5,687 nucleotides of DNA from Clostridia bacterium (GTDB lineage: Bacteria > Bacillota > Clostridia > Oscillospirales > CAG-272), in contig JAFNZX010000356.1 of NCBI GenBank assembly GCA_017382615.1, positions 1 to 5,687 on the forward strand, in the 5' to 3' direction. The notes beneath the pieces were generated by a model. It had not been told where the DNA came from and did no database searches. It worked only from the letters and a program-made list of their open reading frames with translations. A program made the translations under genes and the position numbers. Below, piece by piece: positions 1 through 5,449 of the stretch (positions are counted from its first letter, which is position 1; each line of letters begins with the position of its first letter).

Positions 1-1
1 A

Positions 2-565
2 CTTGCGCAGGTGCTGGAGGATGAGGATTTTTATCGCGCAAGCGGTGGCGGCGTGACCTTTAGCGGCGGCGAGCCGCTATTGCAAGCAGACGGCGTGGCA
101 GAAATTGCAAAAGCACTTGGCGCACAAGGCATCTCGGTTGTGGTGGACACAGCGGGGTGCGTGCCGTGGGAGAGCTTTGCAGCAGTGCTGGATGTGACCG
201 ATCTGTTCTATTTTGATTATAAGACCCCGTATCCCGATGCCTATCGGGAGGTGGTCGGCGGTGACTACGCTTTGATTTACGGCAACCTTTGCAAGCTGAT
301 TGCAAGCGGTGCGCACGTGCACGTGCGCGTGCCTTTGATCCCCGGTGTCAATACCGATGCCCAAGCGTGCGCCAAGGCGTGTGAGCAGCTGCTTGCTGCA
401 GGCGTGCAATACGTGGATCTGTTGCCCTTCCATCGCATGGGCACAGGCAAATATGAGGCGTTGGGAAAAGCGTACGCGTATGCCGGCGTGCAGCCCCTCT
501 CTTTCGAGGAGATCAGCCAAATTGCAAGCATATATCGGCAATATTTTGAAATAAGCATTGAGTAG
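2..565 (+). CDS. Glycyl-radical-enzyme activating enzyme (radical SAM), 5' partial
   Basis: This is the C-terminal part of a PflA-type activase, which uses S-adenosylmethionine and a 4Fe-4S cluster to place a glycyl radical on a partner enzyme in the cytoplasm. The reading frame is open to the left edge, so the start and the CxxxCxxC cluster motif lie outside the window; the GTG at 11 is internal. Visible family marks are GGGVTFSGGEPLLQ (the GGE SAM-binding motif) near the left edge, the strand DLFYFDYK, the segment RVPLIPGVN, and the C-terminal LLPFHRMGTGKYEALG, all typical of this family. The stop (TAG 563-565) is followed at once by the AGGAG of the next gene, indicating one operon. The partner glycyl radical enzyme is not in the window, so its substrate is unknown. 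The family call is firm; the specific activase type is not. Confidence 0.93.
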   Translation, partial: LAQVLEDEDFYRASGGGVTFSGGEPLLQADGVAEIAKALGAQGISVVVDTAGCVPWESFAAVLDVTDLFYFDYKTPYPDAYREVVGGDYALIYGNLCKLIASGAHVHVRVPLIPGVNTDAQACAKACEQLLAAGVQYVDLLPFHRMGTGKYEALGKAYAYAGVQPLSFEEISQIASIYRQYFEISIE

Positions 566-575
566 GAGAGCTATG

Positions 576-1685
576 ATGAAAGTAAAAGCAGCAGTATTTG
601 TAGGGCCTCACAAGCCTTTTGAGGTCAGAGAATTTGAAGTCACCGAAACCCCCGCAGGCTATGGCAGATGCGCGCTGATCGCCAGCGGCATTTGCGGTAC
701 GGATCTGCACTTTGTGCGCGGCACGCTGGACGTTGCCCCCGAGAGCATTGTCGGCCACGAATTTGTGGGCAGACTGGTGGATTGCAATGCCGACGAGGCG
801 GCTGCCTTGGGGCTTTGCGTGGGCGATAACGTCATTGCGGACATTGCCGTTCCGTGCGGTGAGTGCTTGCTTTGCAAGAGCGGTGACGATGCCAACTGCG
901 TCAACATGAAGTGTACCAATGAGCCAAGCGTTGCAGAAAAGCCCTACCTTTGGGGCGGCTATACCGAGGTCAACTATACGCCCCTGACCAATCTGCTCAA
1001 GATCCCCGCAGAGCTGGATCCTGCCATGGTTGCCACCTTTGCGTGCCCCGGACCAACCGCCATTCACGCATTCCGCCTGGCAGAGCAGGCAGGCGTTAAG
1101 CTGCGCAAGGATATGGTTGCCGTCGTGCAGGGACTTGGCCCCGTGGGCTGCTTTGCGGTGCTGTATCTCAAGGCGATGGGCGTGGGCAAGGTGTATGCCG
1201 TTACCGCAGGCAGAAATGCGCAAAGCGCGGCGCAAAGAGAGGTGCTCGCCAAGGAGCTGGGGGCAGACGAGGTATTTAGTTTGTCCCGAGATGGGGCAGA
1301 AGCAATTACCGCACGTCTGCAGGCAGAGAACGGCGGTCTTGGTGTAGATCTGTGCTTTGAAGCATCGGGCGCACCCGCAGCCGTGGCGCAGGGCATGGAT
1401 ATTCTGCGCAACCGCGGTGTATATCTCATCCCCGGTCAGTACAGCAACAGCGGCGGCATTGAGATTGAGCCGCAGATCATCACCTTCAAGGCATTGCACA
1501 TCATTGGCTCGTCGCAGTATTCCATGGTGGACGTGCGCGATTATCTGGCGTTCTTGTGTGCGCATCCCGAGTGCCATGATACCATCGTGTCGCTGGGTAA
1601 CCGCTATACGGTGGAACAGGTCAATGAGGCGATTGCGGATGCCATGGCGGGCGGCAACGTCAAAACGCTGCTGGTCAAGGAGTAA
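576..1685 (+). CDS. Zinc-dependent medium-chain alcohol/polyol dehydrogenase
   Basis: This is a cytoplasmic medium-chain dehydrogenase of the threonine/sorbitol dehydrogenase type, about 369 residues, the usual length. ATG 576 is preferred over ATG 573 because AGGAG (564-568) then sits 7 bases upstream. Catalytic zinc ligands are visible as Cys40 (GICGTDLH), His61-Glu62 (GHE) and probably Cys157 (FACPGPTAIHA). The structural zinc lobe has Cys94, 97, 100 and 108 (CGECLLCKSGDDANC). The Rossmann motif GLGPVG is at 186-191. The second Rossmann strand ends in TAGRN (210-214) with no acidic residue, which argues for NADP(H) rather than NAD(H), by analogy with the GSR motif of NADP-dependent bacterial alcohol dehydrogenases. 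It lies between the activase and a glycosidase-like gene, so it may reduce or oxidise a carbonyl made by the glycyl radical enzyme. The substrate cannot be read from the sequence. Confidence 0.93.
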   Translation: MKVKAAVFVGPHKPFEVREFEVTETPAGYGRCALIASGICGTDLHFVRGTLDVAPESIVGHEFVGRLVDCNADEAAALGLCVGDNVIADIAVPCGECLLCKSGDDANCVNMKCTNEPSVAEKPYLWGGYTEVNYTPLTNLLKIPAELDPAMVATFACPGPTAIHAFRLAEQAGVKLRKDMVAVVQGLGPVGCFAVLYLKAMGVGKVYAVTAGRNAQSAAQREVLAKELGADEVFSLSRDGAEAITARLQAENGGLGVDLCFEASGAPAAVAQGMDILRNRGVYLIPGQYSNSGGIEIEPQIITFKALHIIGSSQYSMVDVRDYLAFLCAHPECHDTIVSLGNRYTVEQVNEAIADAMAGGNVKTLLVKE

Positions 1686-1691
1686 GGTGCA

Positions 1692-2957
1692 ATGATGGAA
1701 CATAAAATTTTTGCAAGATATCCGCTGGGAAACAAAAGCCGCGCATGGAAGCAGGACAATTTTGTTCTCTCCAATTTTTCGGCGCGTGCGTCCGATATGC
1801 GCAAATGCCTGCGCAACTGTAAGGATGCGGGCTTTAACACGGTGGAGATTGGCTGGGCAACGCACGAGCAAGCCGAAGAGGCGGTCATTTACTGCGAGCA
1901 GGAGGGCTTGGATCTGATTTTCCAGGATCTTTCGCGCTACGGCGGCATGCAGAAATATCGCCATTGCAAGGAAGACGCGCTGACCGAGGTGATCCGCGAA
2001 AAGCGCGCGTACAAGCGTCTTGTCGGCTACTATATCTGGGATGAGCCGTGGAAGGACGACCAGTTGGAGGCGGCGCGCAAGTTGACCGACGAGTGCGAAA
2101 GGGAAGCGCCCGATCTGCTGCCCTTTACGGTTGCGATCCCCAGCTATAACCCCGACGATACGTGGGAGAACGGCACGTTTGCTTCGTACATTGAGCGGTA
2201 CGTGACCACCATCAATCCGCCCATCCTGTCGCTGGATTATTATCCCGTTGGCTTGCCGGGCTACACGCTCGAAAAGCAGCTGGACGACTCGAAGATGTGG
2301 TTGGATCTGGGCTGCATGAAGGTGCTGGGCGAGAAATACGGTCTGCCCCTGTGGTTCTATTATCAGGGCGTGGATCTGCACAAGGCAGGGTATTTCACCT
2401 TCCCCATGATCCGCAGCATGATGTACGCCGCAACCCTGTACGGTTGCAAGGGCTTGCAGCATTTCTCGGCTGTGGGCTCAATCATCGACGAGGACGGCAA
2501 CAGAGAATGGTCGTTTGAGGATCAAAAGGTCATTCACGAGGAGTTCCGCAACCTGGGCGGCACGCTGATGGCACTGACCTCTAAGCGCGTCATCCACGAC
2601 GCAAGCGTGGATACGGGCATTGCTGCATATGAAGAGATGCATCAGACCGAGAAGGACAGCGCGTATTTGTCCGCGCCCCTGCCCAAGCGCGCGTCGGTTG
2701 CCGAGTTTGAGGACGATTACGGAAACGGGTATATCATGATCCTTAACCGCGATTATGAGATCGCGCAGACCTTTGAACTGCCGCTGAACGGTAATTACCG
2801 CCTGTACGAGGTGTCCAAGACCGACGGCTGCCAGTACGTCATCTCGGATAGCACCGACCGCATAGAAATCACCCTTGATAAGGGCGATGCCGCCCTGTAC
2901 CGCATCCAGAACGCAAGCGAGGAAGCGTTTACGGTGGAGTATCGGTTGATGAAGTAG
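1692..2957 (+). CDS. TIM-barrel glycoside-hydrolase-like protein with WDEP motif
   Basis: A 421-residue protein without signal peptide or membrane segment, so cytoplasmic. I do not recognise a named family with certainty. The N-terminal two thirds read like a TIM barrel of the GH-A type: NFSARASDMRKCLRNCKDAGFNTVEIGWA (strand-helix), then YYIWDEPW at 113-120, where Asp117-Glu118 sit where such enzymes carry the acid/base, followed by LSLDYYP (179-185), LPLWFYYQG (218-226) and QHFSAVGS (256-263). From about residue 330 the protein becomes beta-rich (NGYIMILNRDYEIAQTFELPL, ITLDKGDAALYRI), like the small C-terminal beta-sandwich of many glycosidases. The start has AAGGAG at 1677-1682, nine bases upstream and overlapping the end of the dehydrogenase gene, so the genes are co-transcribed and probably coupled. 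It may cleave or bind an imported glycoside for this pathway; catalysis is inferred, not shown. Confidence 0.75.
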   Translation: MMEHKIFARYPLGNKSRAWKQDNFVLSNFSARASDMRKCLRNCKDAGFNTVEIGWATHEQAEEAVIYCEQEGLDLIFQDLSRYGGMQKYRHCKEDALTEVIREKRAYKRLVGYYIWDEPWKDDQLEAARKLTDECEREAPDLLPFTVAIPSYNPDDTWENGTFASYIERYVTTINPPILSLDYYPVGLPGYTLEKQLDDSKMWLDLGCMKVLGEKYGLPLWFYYQGVDLHKAGYFTFPMIRSMMYAATLYGCKGLQHFSAVGSIIDEDGNREWSFEDQKVIHEEFRNLGGTLMALTSKRVIHDASVDTGIAAYEEMHQTEKDSAYLSAPLPKRASVAEFEDDYGNGYIMILNRDYEIAQTFELPLNGNYRLYEVSKTDGCQYVISDSTDRIEITLDKGDAALYRIQNASEEAFTVEYRLMK

Positions 2958-3096
2958 TGAAGATGGAAGAAAGATTGCCGGTAAGGAAAAGAAACCGCTT
3001 GGAGTTGTTTGATTACAGCTCTTGCGCAGCATATTTTATCACGATATGCACCTACAATAAAAAGTGTTTATTTTGGGCAAGCAAGCAACCGAATTT

Positions 3097-3136
3097 CGTA
3101 GGGGAGGAATATTTGCAAGCAAATTCATCCTCCCGC
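3097..3136 (+). repeat. REP-like palindrome 1, with 14-base insert at its tip
   Basis: The element lies inside the transposase coding sequence. Outer arms are GGGAGGA (3102-3108) and TCCTCCC (3128-3134). The tip is a second small stem, ATTTGC-AA-GCAAAT (3111-3124). Its flanks CGTAGGGGAGGA (3097-3108) and TCATCCTCCCGC (3125-3136) are exact reverse complements of the two flanks of the palindrome at 3281-3306. The tip insert is 14 bases long, which shifts the reading frame from that of 2957 to that of 3061. Confidence 0.85.
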
Positions 3137-3280
3137 CCGAAAGCGTAAATTTGTCAGCGATCGGGAAAGTGGTAAAGCAATCGATTGAATCCATCTCTGT
3201 TCATTATCCCAATATTGAAGTATGGGATTATGTGATCATGCCGAATCATGTTCATATGATCCTGGTCATTCCCGAAGCGT

Positions 3281-3306
3281 GCGGGAGGATGATATCCTCC
3301 CCTACG
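3281..3306 (-). repeat. REP-like palindrome 2, inverted copy, uninterrupted
   Basis: GGGAGGAT (3283-3290) pairs with ATCCTCCC (3294-3301) around a 3-base loop, giving an 8-bp stem. Flanks GCGGGAGGATGA (3281-3292) and TCCTCCCCTACG (3295-3306) are exact inverted copies of the arms of the palindrome at 3097-3136. Here it is in frame and encodes CGRMISSPT, just after the HVH motif. With the 14-base insert removed from copy 1, the two elements are both 26 bases long and differ only in the central two bases. Confidence 0.85.
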
Positions 3307-3511
3307 AATAAGGGGTCGGTTTTAACCGCTGTGGGGCAGATGAAAAGACACGTTTCAAAAGCAATTGGAAAGCCAATTTGGCAGAAATCTTTCCACGACC
3401 ACATCATCCGCAACCGCGAGGATTATGAACAAATCGCCAAATACATTTACGAAAACCCGATCAGATGGCAATATGATTGCTTTTATACCGAGGATAATAT
3501 GCCATAAACAA

Positions 3512-3549
3512 ACCCGCACCGCGATCATGATCGCGGTGCGGGTGTTTTT
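3512..3549. terminator. Bidirectional rho-independent terminator
   Basis: A perfect 32-base palindrome (3512-3543, 16 bp per arm: ACCCGCACCGCGATCA and its complement) lies between two convergent genes. On the + strand it is followed by GTTTTT (3544-3549). On the - strand it is followed by TTTGTTTATGG, a weaker T-rich tract. It begins five bases after the transposase stop codon and ends four bases from the stop of the acetyltransferase gene, so it can end transcription from both sides. Confidence 0.9.
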
Positions 3550-4348
3550 ACTTTTTGACGTACCAAACGGGGGACAGAGCCGCCTCGTCGGACAGGGGAT
3601 CGCGGTCGGCGCGGGAAAAAATGGTTTCCATGACCTGCTTCATGATGCGCGCGTCGCACGCCTGCACAGGTGCGTCACCTATGCGACCATCGGTGATGGC
3701 ACCGTAGTAGCGGAACGCGGTTTCAAACTGGGGAAACCGTGCCGAAATATCGTTGGTAAAGGAACAATGGTGTCCGCGGATGCATCTTGTGACCACCTCG
3801 CCCGATGCACGCTTGATTTTGACCTCGCGTGTGCCGTCCGTCAGGCGATTGGGCACGCCGAGCATCTCGTCCACCGCGTGCAAATACGTGTTGCGCGCGT
3901 GTGAAACTCCCACCAGCAGTACGTAGCCGCCCATTTCGTATAGCTTGCCGTAGCAGCTCTCGGGCGCTGTGCCGGACGGCACGTCGATCTCGCCTGCCAC
4001 GAAAGCCTCGGCTTTCTCTCGGTCACCGAACACTACCATAGAGTGCGTGGGGTTCTCGGAGCGCACGCCGCGCCCGTCCGCGAGCGCAAAATCCGAAAAT
4101 GCACCAAGGCAGGTGTGCGGATCGTTTACATCCAGCACAATATCTTTGGAAAGATTCGCCCAAGTGTGTGTGGGCACGCAGAAAAGTCCACCCTCGGCGG
4201 TAAAATGCTCGATCAGCGCGTCAAGCAGCGTCGCGGCACCGCCCTCAACTTGCCCCACAAGGCGCAGGGAGGAGTGCATGAGCACAACGCGGTCGCGCGG
4301 CAGGTTCAGCGCACAAAGTTGAGAAAGAAGATCGGATTTGGTGTACAT
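3548..4348 (-). CDS. AAC(3)-family aminoglycoside N-acetyltransferase-like protein
   Basis: A 266-residue protein matching the antibiotic N-acetyltransferase (AAC(3)/YokD) family in length and motifs. These enzymes transfer an acetyl group from acetyl-CoA to the 3-amino group of 2-deoxystreptamine aminoglycosides or to other amines. Seen are LMHSSLRLVGQVEGG (23-37), LFCVPTHTW (55-63), RSENPTHSMVVFG (96-108) and GTAPESCYGKLYEMGGYVLLVGVSHARNTYLHAVDE (126-161), which holds the conserved His157 and Glu161 region. The start is ATG at 4346-4348, with AAGGAG (4355-4360) six bases upstream. That AAGGAG overlaps the TAA stop of the upstream hydrolase gene, so translation of the two is coupled. No mobile element flanks the pair, so it looks like a chromosomal gene. 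Many chromosomal members do not confer measurable resistance, and the true substrate is unknown. Confidence 0.9.
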   Translation of the reverse strand: MYTKSDLLSQLCALNLPRDRVVLMHSSLRLVGQVEGGAATLLDALIEHFTAEGGLFCVPTHTWANLSKDIVLDVNDPHTCLGAFSDFALADGRGVRSENPTHSMVVFGDREKAEAFVAGEIDVPSGTAPESCYGKLYEMGGYVLLVGVSHARNTYLHAVDEMLGVPNRLTDGTREVKIKRASGEVVTRCIRGHHCSFTNDISARFPQFETAFRYYGAITDGRIGDAPVQACDARIMKQVMETIFSRADRDPLSDEAALSPVWYVKK

Positions 4349-4358
4349 GGCAAACTCC

Positions 4359-5114
4359 TTATGCGTTCAGAATGGCGTTTTTGAGTGCGTCGTGCAGGTT
4401 TTGGCGCACCTCGGGGAAAAAGTCACCGTGCCCCAGTCCCTGCTGGCGGTCGTAGGTCACGTCGTGGCCTGCGTCGCGCAGCTTTTGCACGTAATCGTTG
4501 CAAAATTGCTCGGGGAACAGCACGTCCGCACCGTCGCTGCAAATATAATACTTGGCGTGCGGCATATCGGCAATGCGGTGGATGGGGGAGATGGTGCGCA
4601 GGGCGTCTTCCAGCGGCATGTCGTAGCCACTCACCGCGCTGATATAGGTGCGCGTGATGTCCGCGCGGCAGTCAAGCTGCACGGTCGCATCCACGCCGGG
4701 GCAGGCTACAGCCACCGCGCAAGGGGTATGACGAGAATCCGCCGCGAACAGCAGCGCACCGTGACCGCCCATGCTGCCGCCGCAAACGCCAAGGCGCAGG
4801 TTATTCACACCGTATTTGTCGCAAATGGCGTCCAGTACGGCGTCACCCATGCGCACAGCCCCCTTGTTGCCCCAGCTCCAAGGACCGGGGAAGAGGTAGG
4901 CAAGCAGAATGCCGTGCTTGCCAAAGTCCTTTGCGTAATCTGTGGCATAGCTCCCCATGTCGGGCGAGCCGCCAAGGCAAGAGCCGCCGCCAAGACCGGG
5001 AAGCTCCAGCACCACGCCGCGCAAGGGCAGGGTCAGAAATTCCTCGTTGGTGTTGGCGCAAAGGAGATAGGTGTCGCGGTTGATGTACTTGCGATCGTCA
5101 AAGTGATGTGTCAT
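4359..5114 (-). CDS. Alpha/beta hydrolase (esterase/peptidase-S9-like)
   Basis: A 251-residue cytoplasmic alpha/beta-hydrolase without signal peptide. The nucleophile elbow is GVCGGSMGGHGA with Ser114 (GxSxG). The acid is probably Asp197 in CSDGADVLFPEQ, which fits the usual DxxVP position, and the base is His229 in QGLGHGDFFP. The early strand VVLELPGLGGGS (34-45) fits the oxyanion-hole region. The overall pattern resembles serine esterases and dienelactone-hydrolase or prolyl-oligopeptidase-like domains; the substrate is unknown. The start is ATG at 5112-5114 with GGAGG (5120-5124) five bases upstream. It is the first gene of a two-gene operon with the acetyltransferase, which begins 10 bases downstream of its stop. 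A hydrolase plus an acyltransferase could process the same amine- or ester-bearing compound, but this is only an inference from position. Confidence 0.88.
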   Translation of the reverse strand: MTHHFDDRKYINRDTYLLCANTNEEFLTLPLRGVVLELPGLGGGSCLGGSPDMGSYATDYAKDFGKHGILLAYLFPGPWSWGNKGAVRMGDAVLDAICDKYGVNNLRLGVCGGSMGGHGALLFAADSRHTPCAVAVACPGVDATVQLDCRADITRTYISAVSGYDMPLEDALRTISPIHRIADMPHAKYYICSDGADVLFPEQFCNDYVQKLRDAGHDVTYDRQQGLGHGDFFPEVRQNLHDALKNAILNA

Positions 5115-5143
5115 GGCTGCCTCCGATGATTGTGATTAGGGAT

Positions 5144-5172
5144 ATTATAGCACATAAAAAGGGGATTGTAAA
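5144..5172 (-). promoter_or_regulatory. Sigma-A-type promoter of the hydrolase-acetyltransferase operon
   Basis: Read on the - strand, TTTACA (5167-5172) and TATAAT (5144-5149) are separated by exactly 17 bases, and TGC directly precedes the -10 box (extended -10). Transcription should start near 5137, leaving a leader of about 22 bases that contains the GGAGG ribosome binding site. No operator is obvious, so expression may be constitutive. Confidence 0.85.
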
Positions 5173-5206
5173 GAGGAAGAGACGGTGAGACCGGAATTTC
5201 ACCAAT

Positions 5207-5324
5207 CGTTCGGGAGTTTAGCGCAAGCCATAGCCGATTTGCTCCTTACGTCGCAAAGCGGCGAGGTTCGAATCGGTGGCGAACAGGATTCAGAACCTAT
5301 GCTTGCGCCAATACTTATCCGAAC
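5207..5324. repeat. 118-base tandem repeat, unit 1 (complete), with tRNA-like motifs
   Basis: The first 72 bases (5207-5278) match 5325-5396 with four differences (5211, 5216, 5248, 5275), and the second copy begins exactly where this unit ends. Within the unit are nested inverted repeats: GTTCGG (5208-5213) with CCGAAC (5319-5324); GCGCAAGC plus ATA after a one-base bulge (5221-5232) with TATGCTTGCGC (5298-5308); and GGTTC GAATC (5265-5274) with GATTC-A-GAACC (5287-5297). TTTAGCGCAAGCCATAGC resembles a tRNA D-arm, TTTGC...GCAAA an anticodon stem, and GGTTCGAATC a T-arm. No acceptor stem can be formed, so it is not a functional tRNA. It could be a tRNA-derived intergenic repeat; the function is unknown. 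Confidence 0.7.
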
Positions 5325-5396
5325 CGTTTGGGAATTTAGCGCAAGCCATAGCCGATTTGCTCCTTGCGTCGCAAAGCGGCGAGGTTCGAATCCGTG
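5325..5396. repeat. 118-base tandem repeat, unit 2 (truncated after 72 bases)
   Basis: This is a direct copy of 5207-5278, with 68 of 72 bases identical. Similarity ends about ten bases before the terminator of the tRNA-Arg gene, so only the left part of the unit is present. The tRNA-like motifs TTTAGCGCAAGCC and GGTTCGAATCC are kept. The G at 5366 gives TTGCG-T-CGCAA, a small hairpin absent from unit 1, where this base is A. Confidence 0.75.
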
Positions 5397-5406
5397 AGGA
5401 GAGACG

Positions 5407-5449
5407 AAAAACAAGCAGACCGCCCATTCAGGGCGATCTGCTTGTTTTT
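5407..5449 (-). terminator. Rho-independent terminator of tRNA-Arg
   Basis: Arms 5407-5425 and 5431-5449 form a 19-bp stem with a 5-base loop (5426-5430); the outer base pairs are the A and T tracts. One position is a G-U wobble when read on the - strand but an A-C mismatch on the + strand, which supports function on the - strand, directly after the tRNA 3' end at 5450. Confidence 0.88.

Larger units (their letters stand above)
2957..3507 (+). pseudogene. REP-associated tyrosine transposase (RAYT, Y1/HUH), frameshifted
   Basis: A single-domain Y1 (IS200-like/RAYT) nuclease-type transposase in two frames. The 5' part (GTG 2957 or ATG 2963, stop TAA 3146-3148) encodes the family N-terminus with DYSSCAAYFITICTYNKKCLFW. 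The 3' part (frame of 3061-3507) encodes SVNLSAIGKVV, IMPNHVHMILV with the metal-binding HVH (codons 3247 and 3253), IGKPIWQKSFHDHIIRN and YIYENPIRW. The likely nucleophile is Tyr at 3442-3444. The frame changes inside a palindrome at 3097-3136. Deleting the 14 bases 3111-3124 joins both parts into one 178-codon frame reading FVGEEFILPPESVNLSAIG across the join. There is no good ribosome binding site; GTG 2957 shares its first base with the preceding stop codon. The gene is visibly richer in A+T than its neighbours, consistent with transfer. It is probably inactive unless frameshifting rescues it; no classical slippery heptamer was found. Confidence 0.85.

Noticed and set aside
513..2462. A 649-codon open frame on the - strand
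   Set aside because: It lies antisense to the activase end, the dehydrogenase and the glycosidase-like gene, all of which have recognisable motifs and ribosome binding sites. Its translation shows no family motif and is rich in His, Cys, Arg and Ala, as expected from reversed GC-biased codons.
3061..3075. Possible programmed -1 frameshift in the transposase at AAT AAA AAG
   Set aside because: The direction is right, but only five A residues precede the G, so P-site re-pairing would place AAA-reading tRNA on TAA. The 14-base insert explains the shift better.
3064..3507. The 3' part as a separate 147-residue gene starting at GTG 3064
   Set aside because: It lacks the conserved first beta strand (FITICT) of the Y1 fold, has no ribosome binding site, and its first 25 residues are not family-like. 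It is the rest of a broken gene.
4338..5129. A 263-codon open frame on the + strand
   Set aside because: It is antisense to the alpha/beta hydrolase, whose catalytic triad, promoter and ribosome binding site are all clear on the - strand. The translation has no recognisable domain.
5207..5280. Functional tRNA on the + strand
   Set aside because: D-arm-like and T-arm-like motifs are present, but there is no acceptor stem, the anticodon loop would have 10 bases and the T-stem has mismatches.
5217..5396. CRISPR array
   Set aside because: There are only two copies, of 72 bases, far longer than CRISPR repeats; the spacing is a tandem duplication and no cas gene is present.
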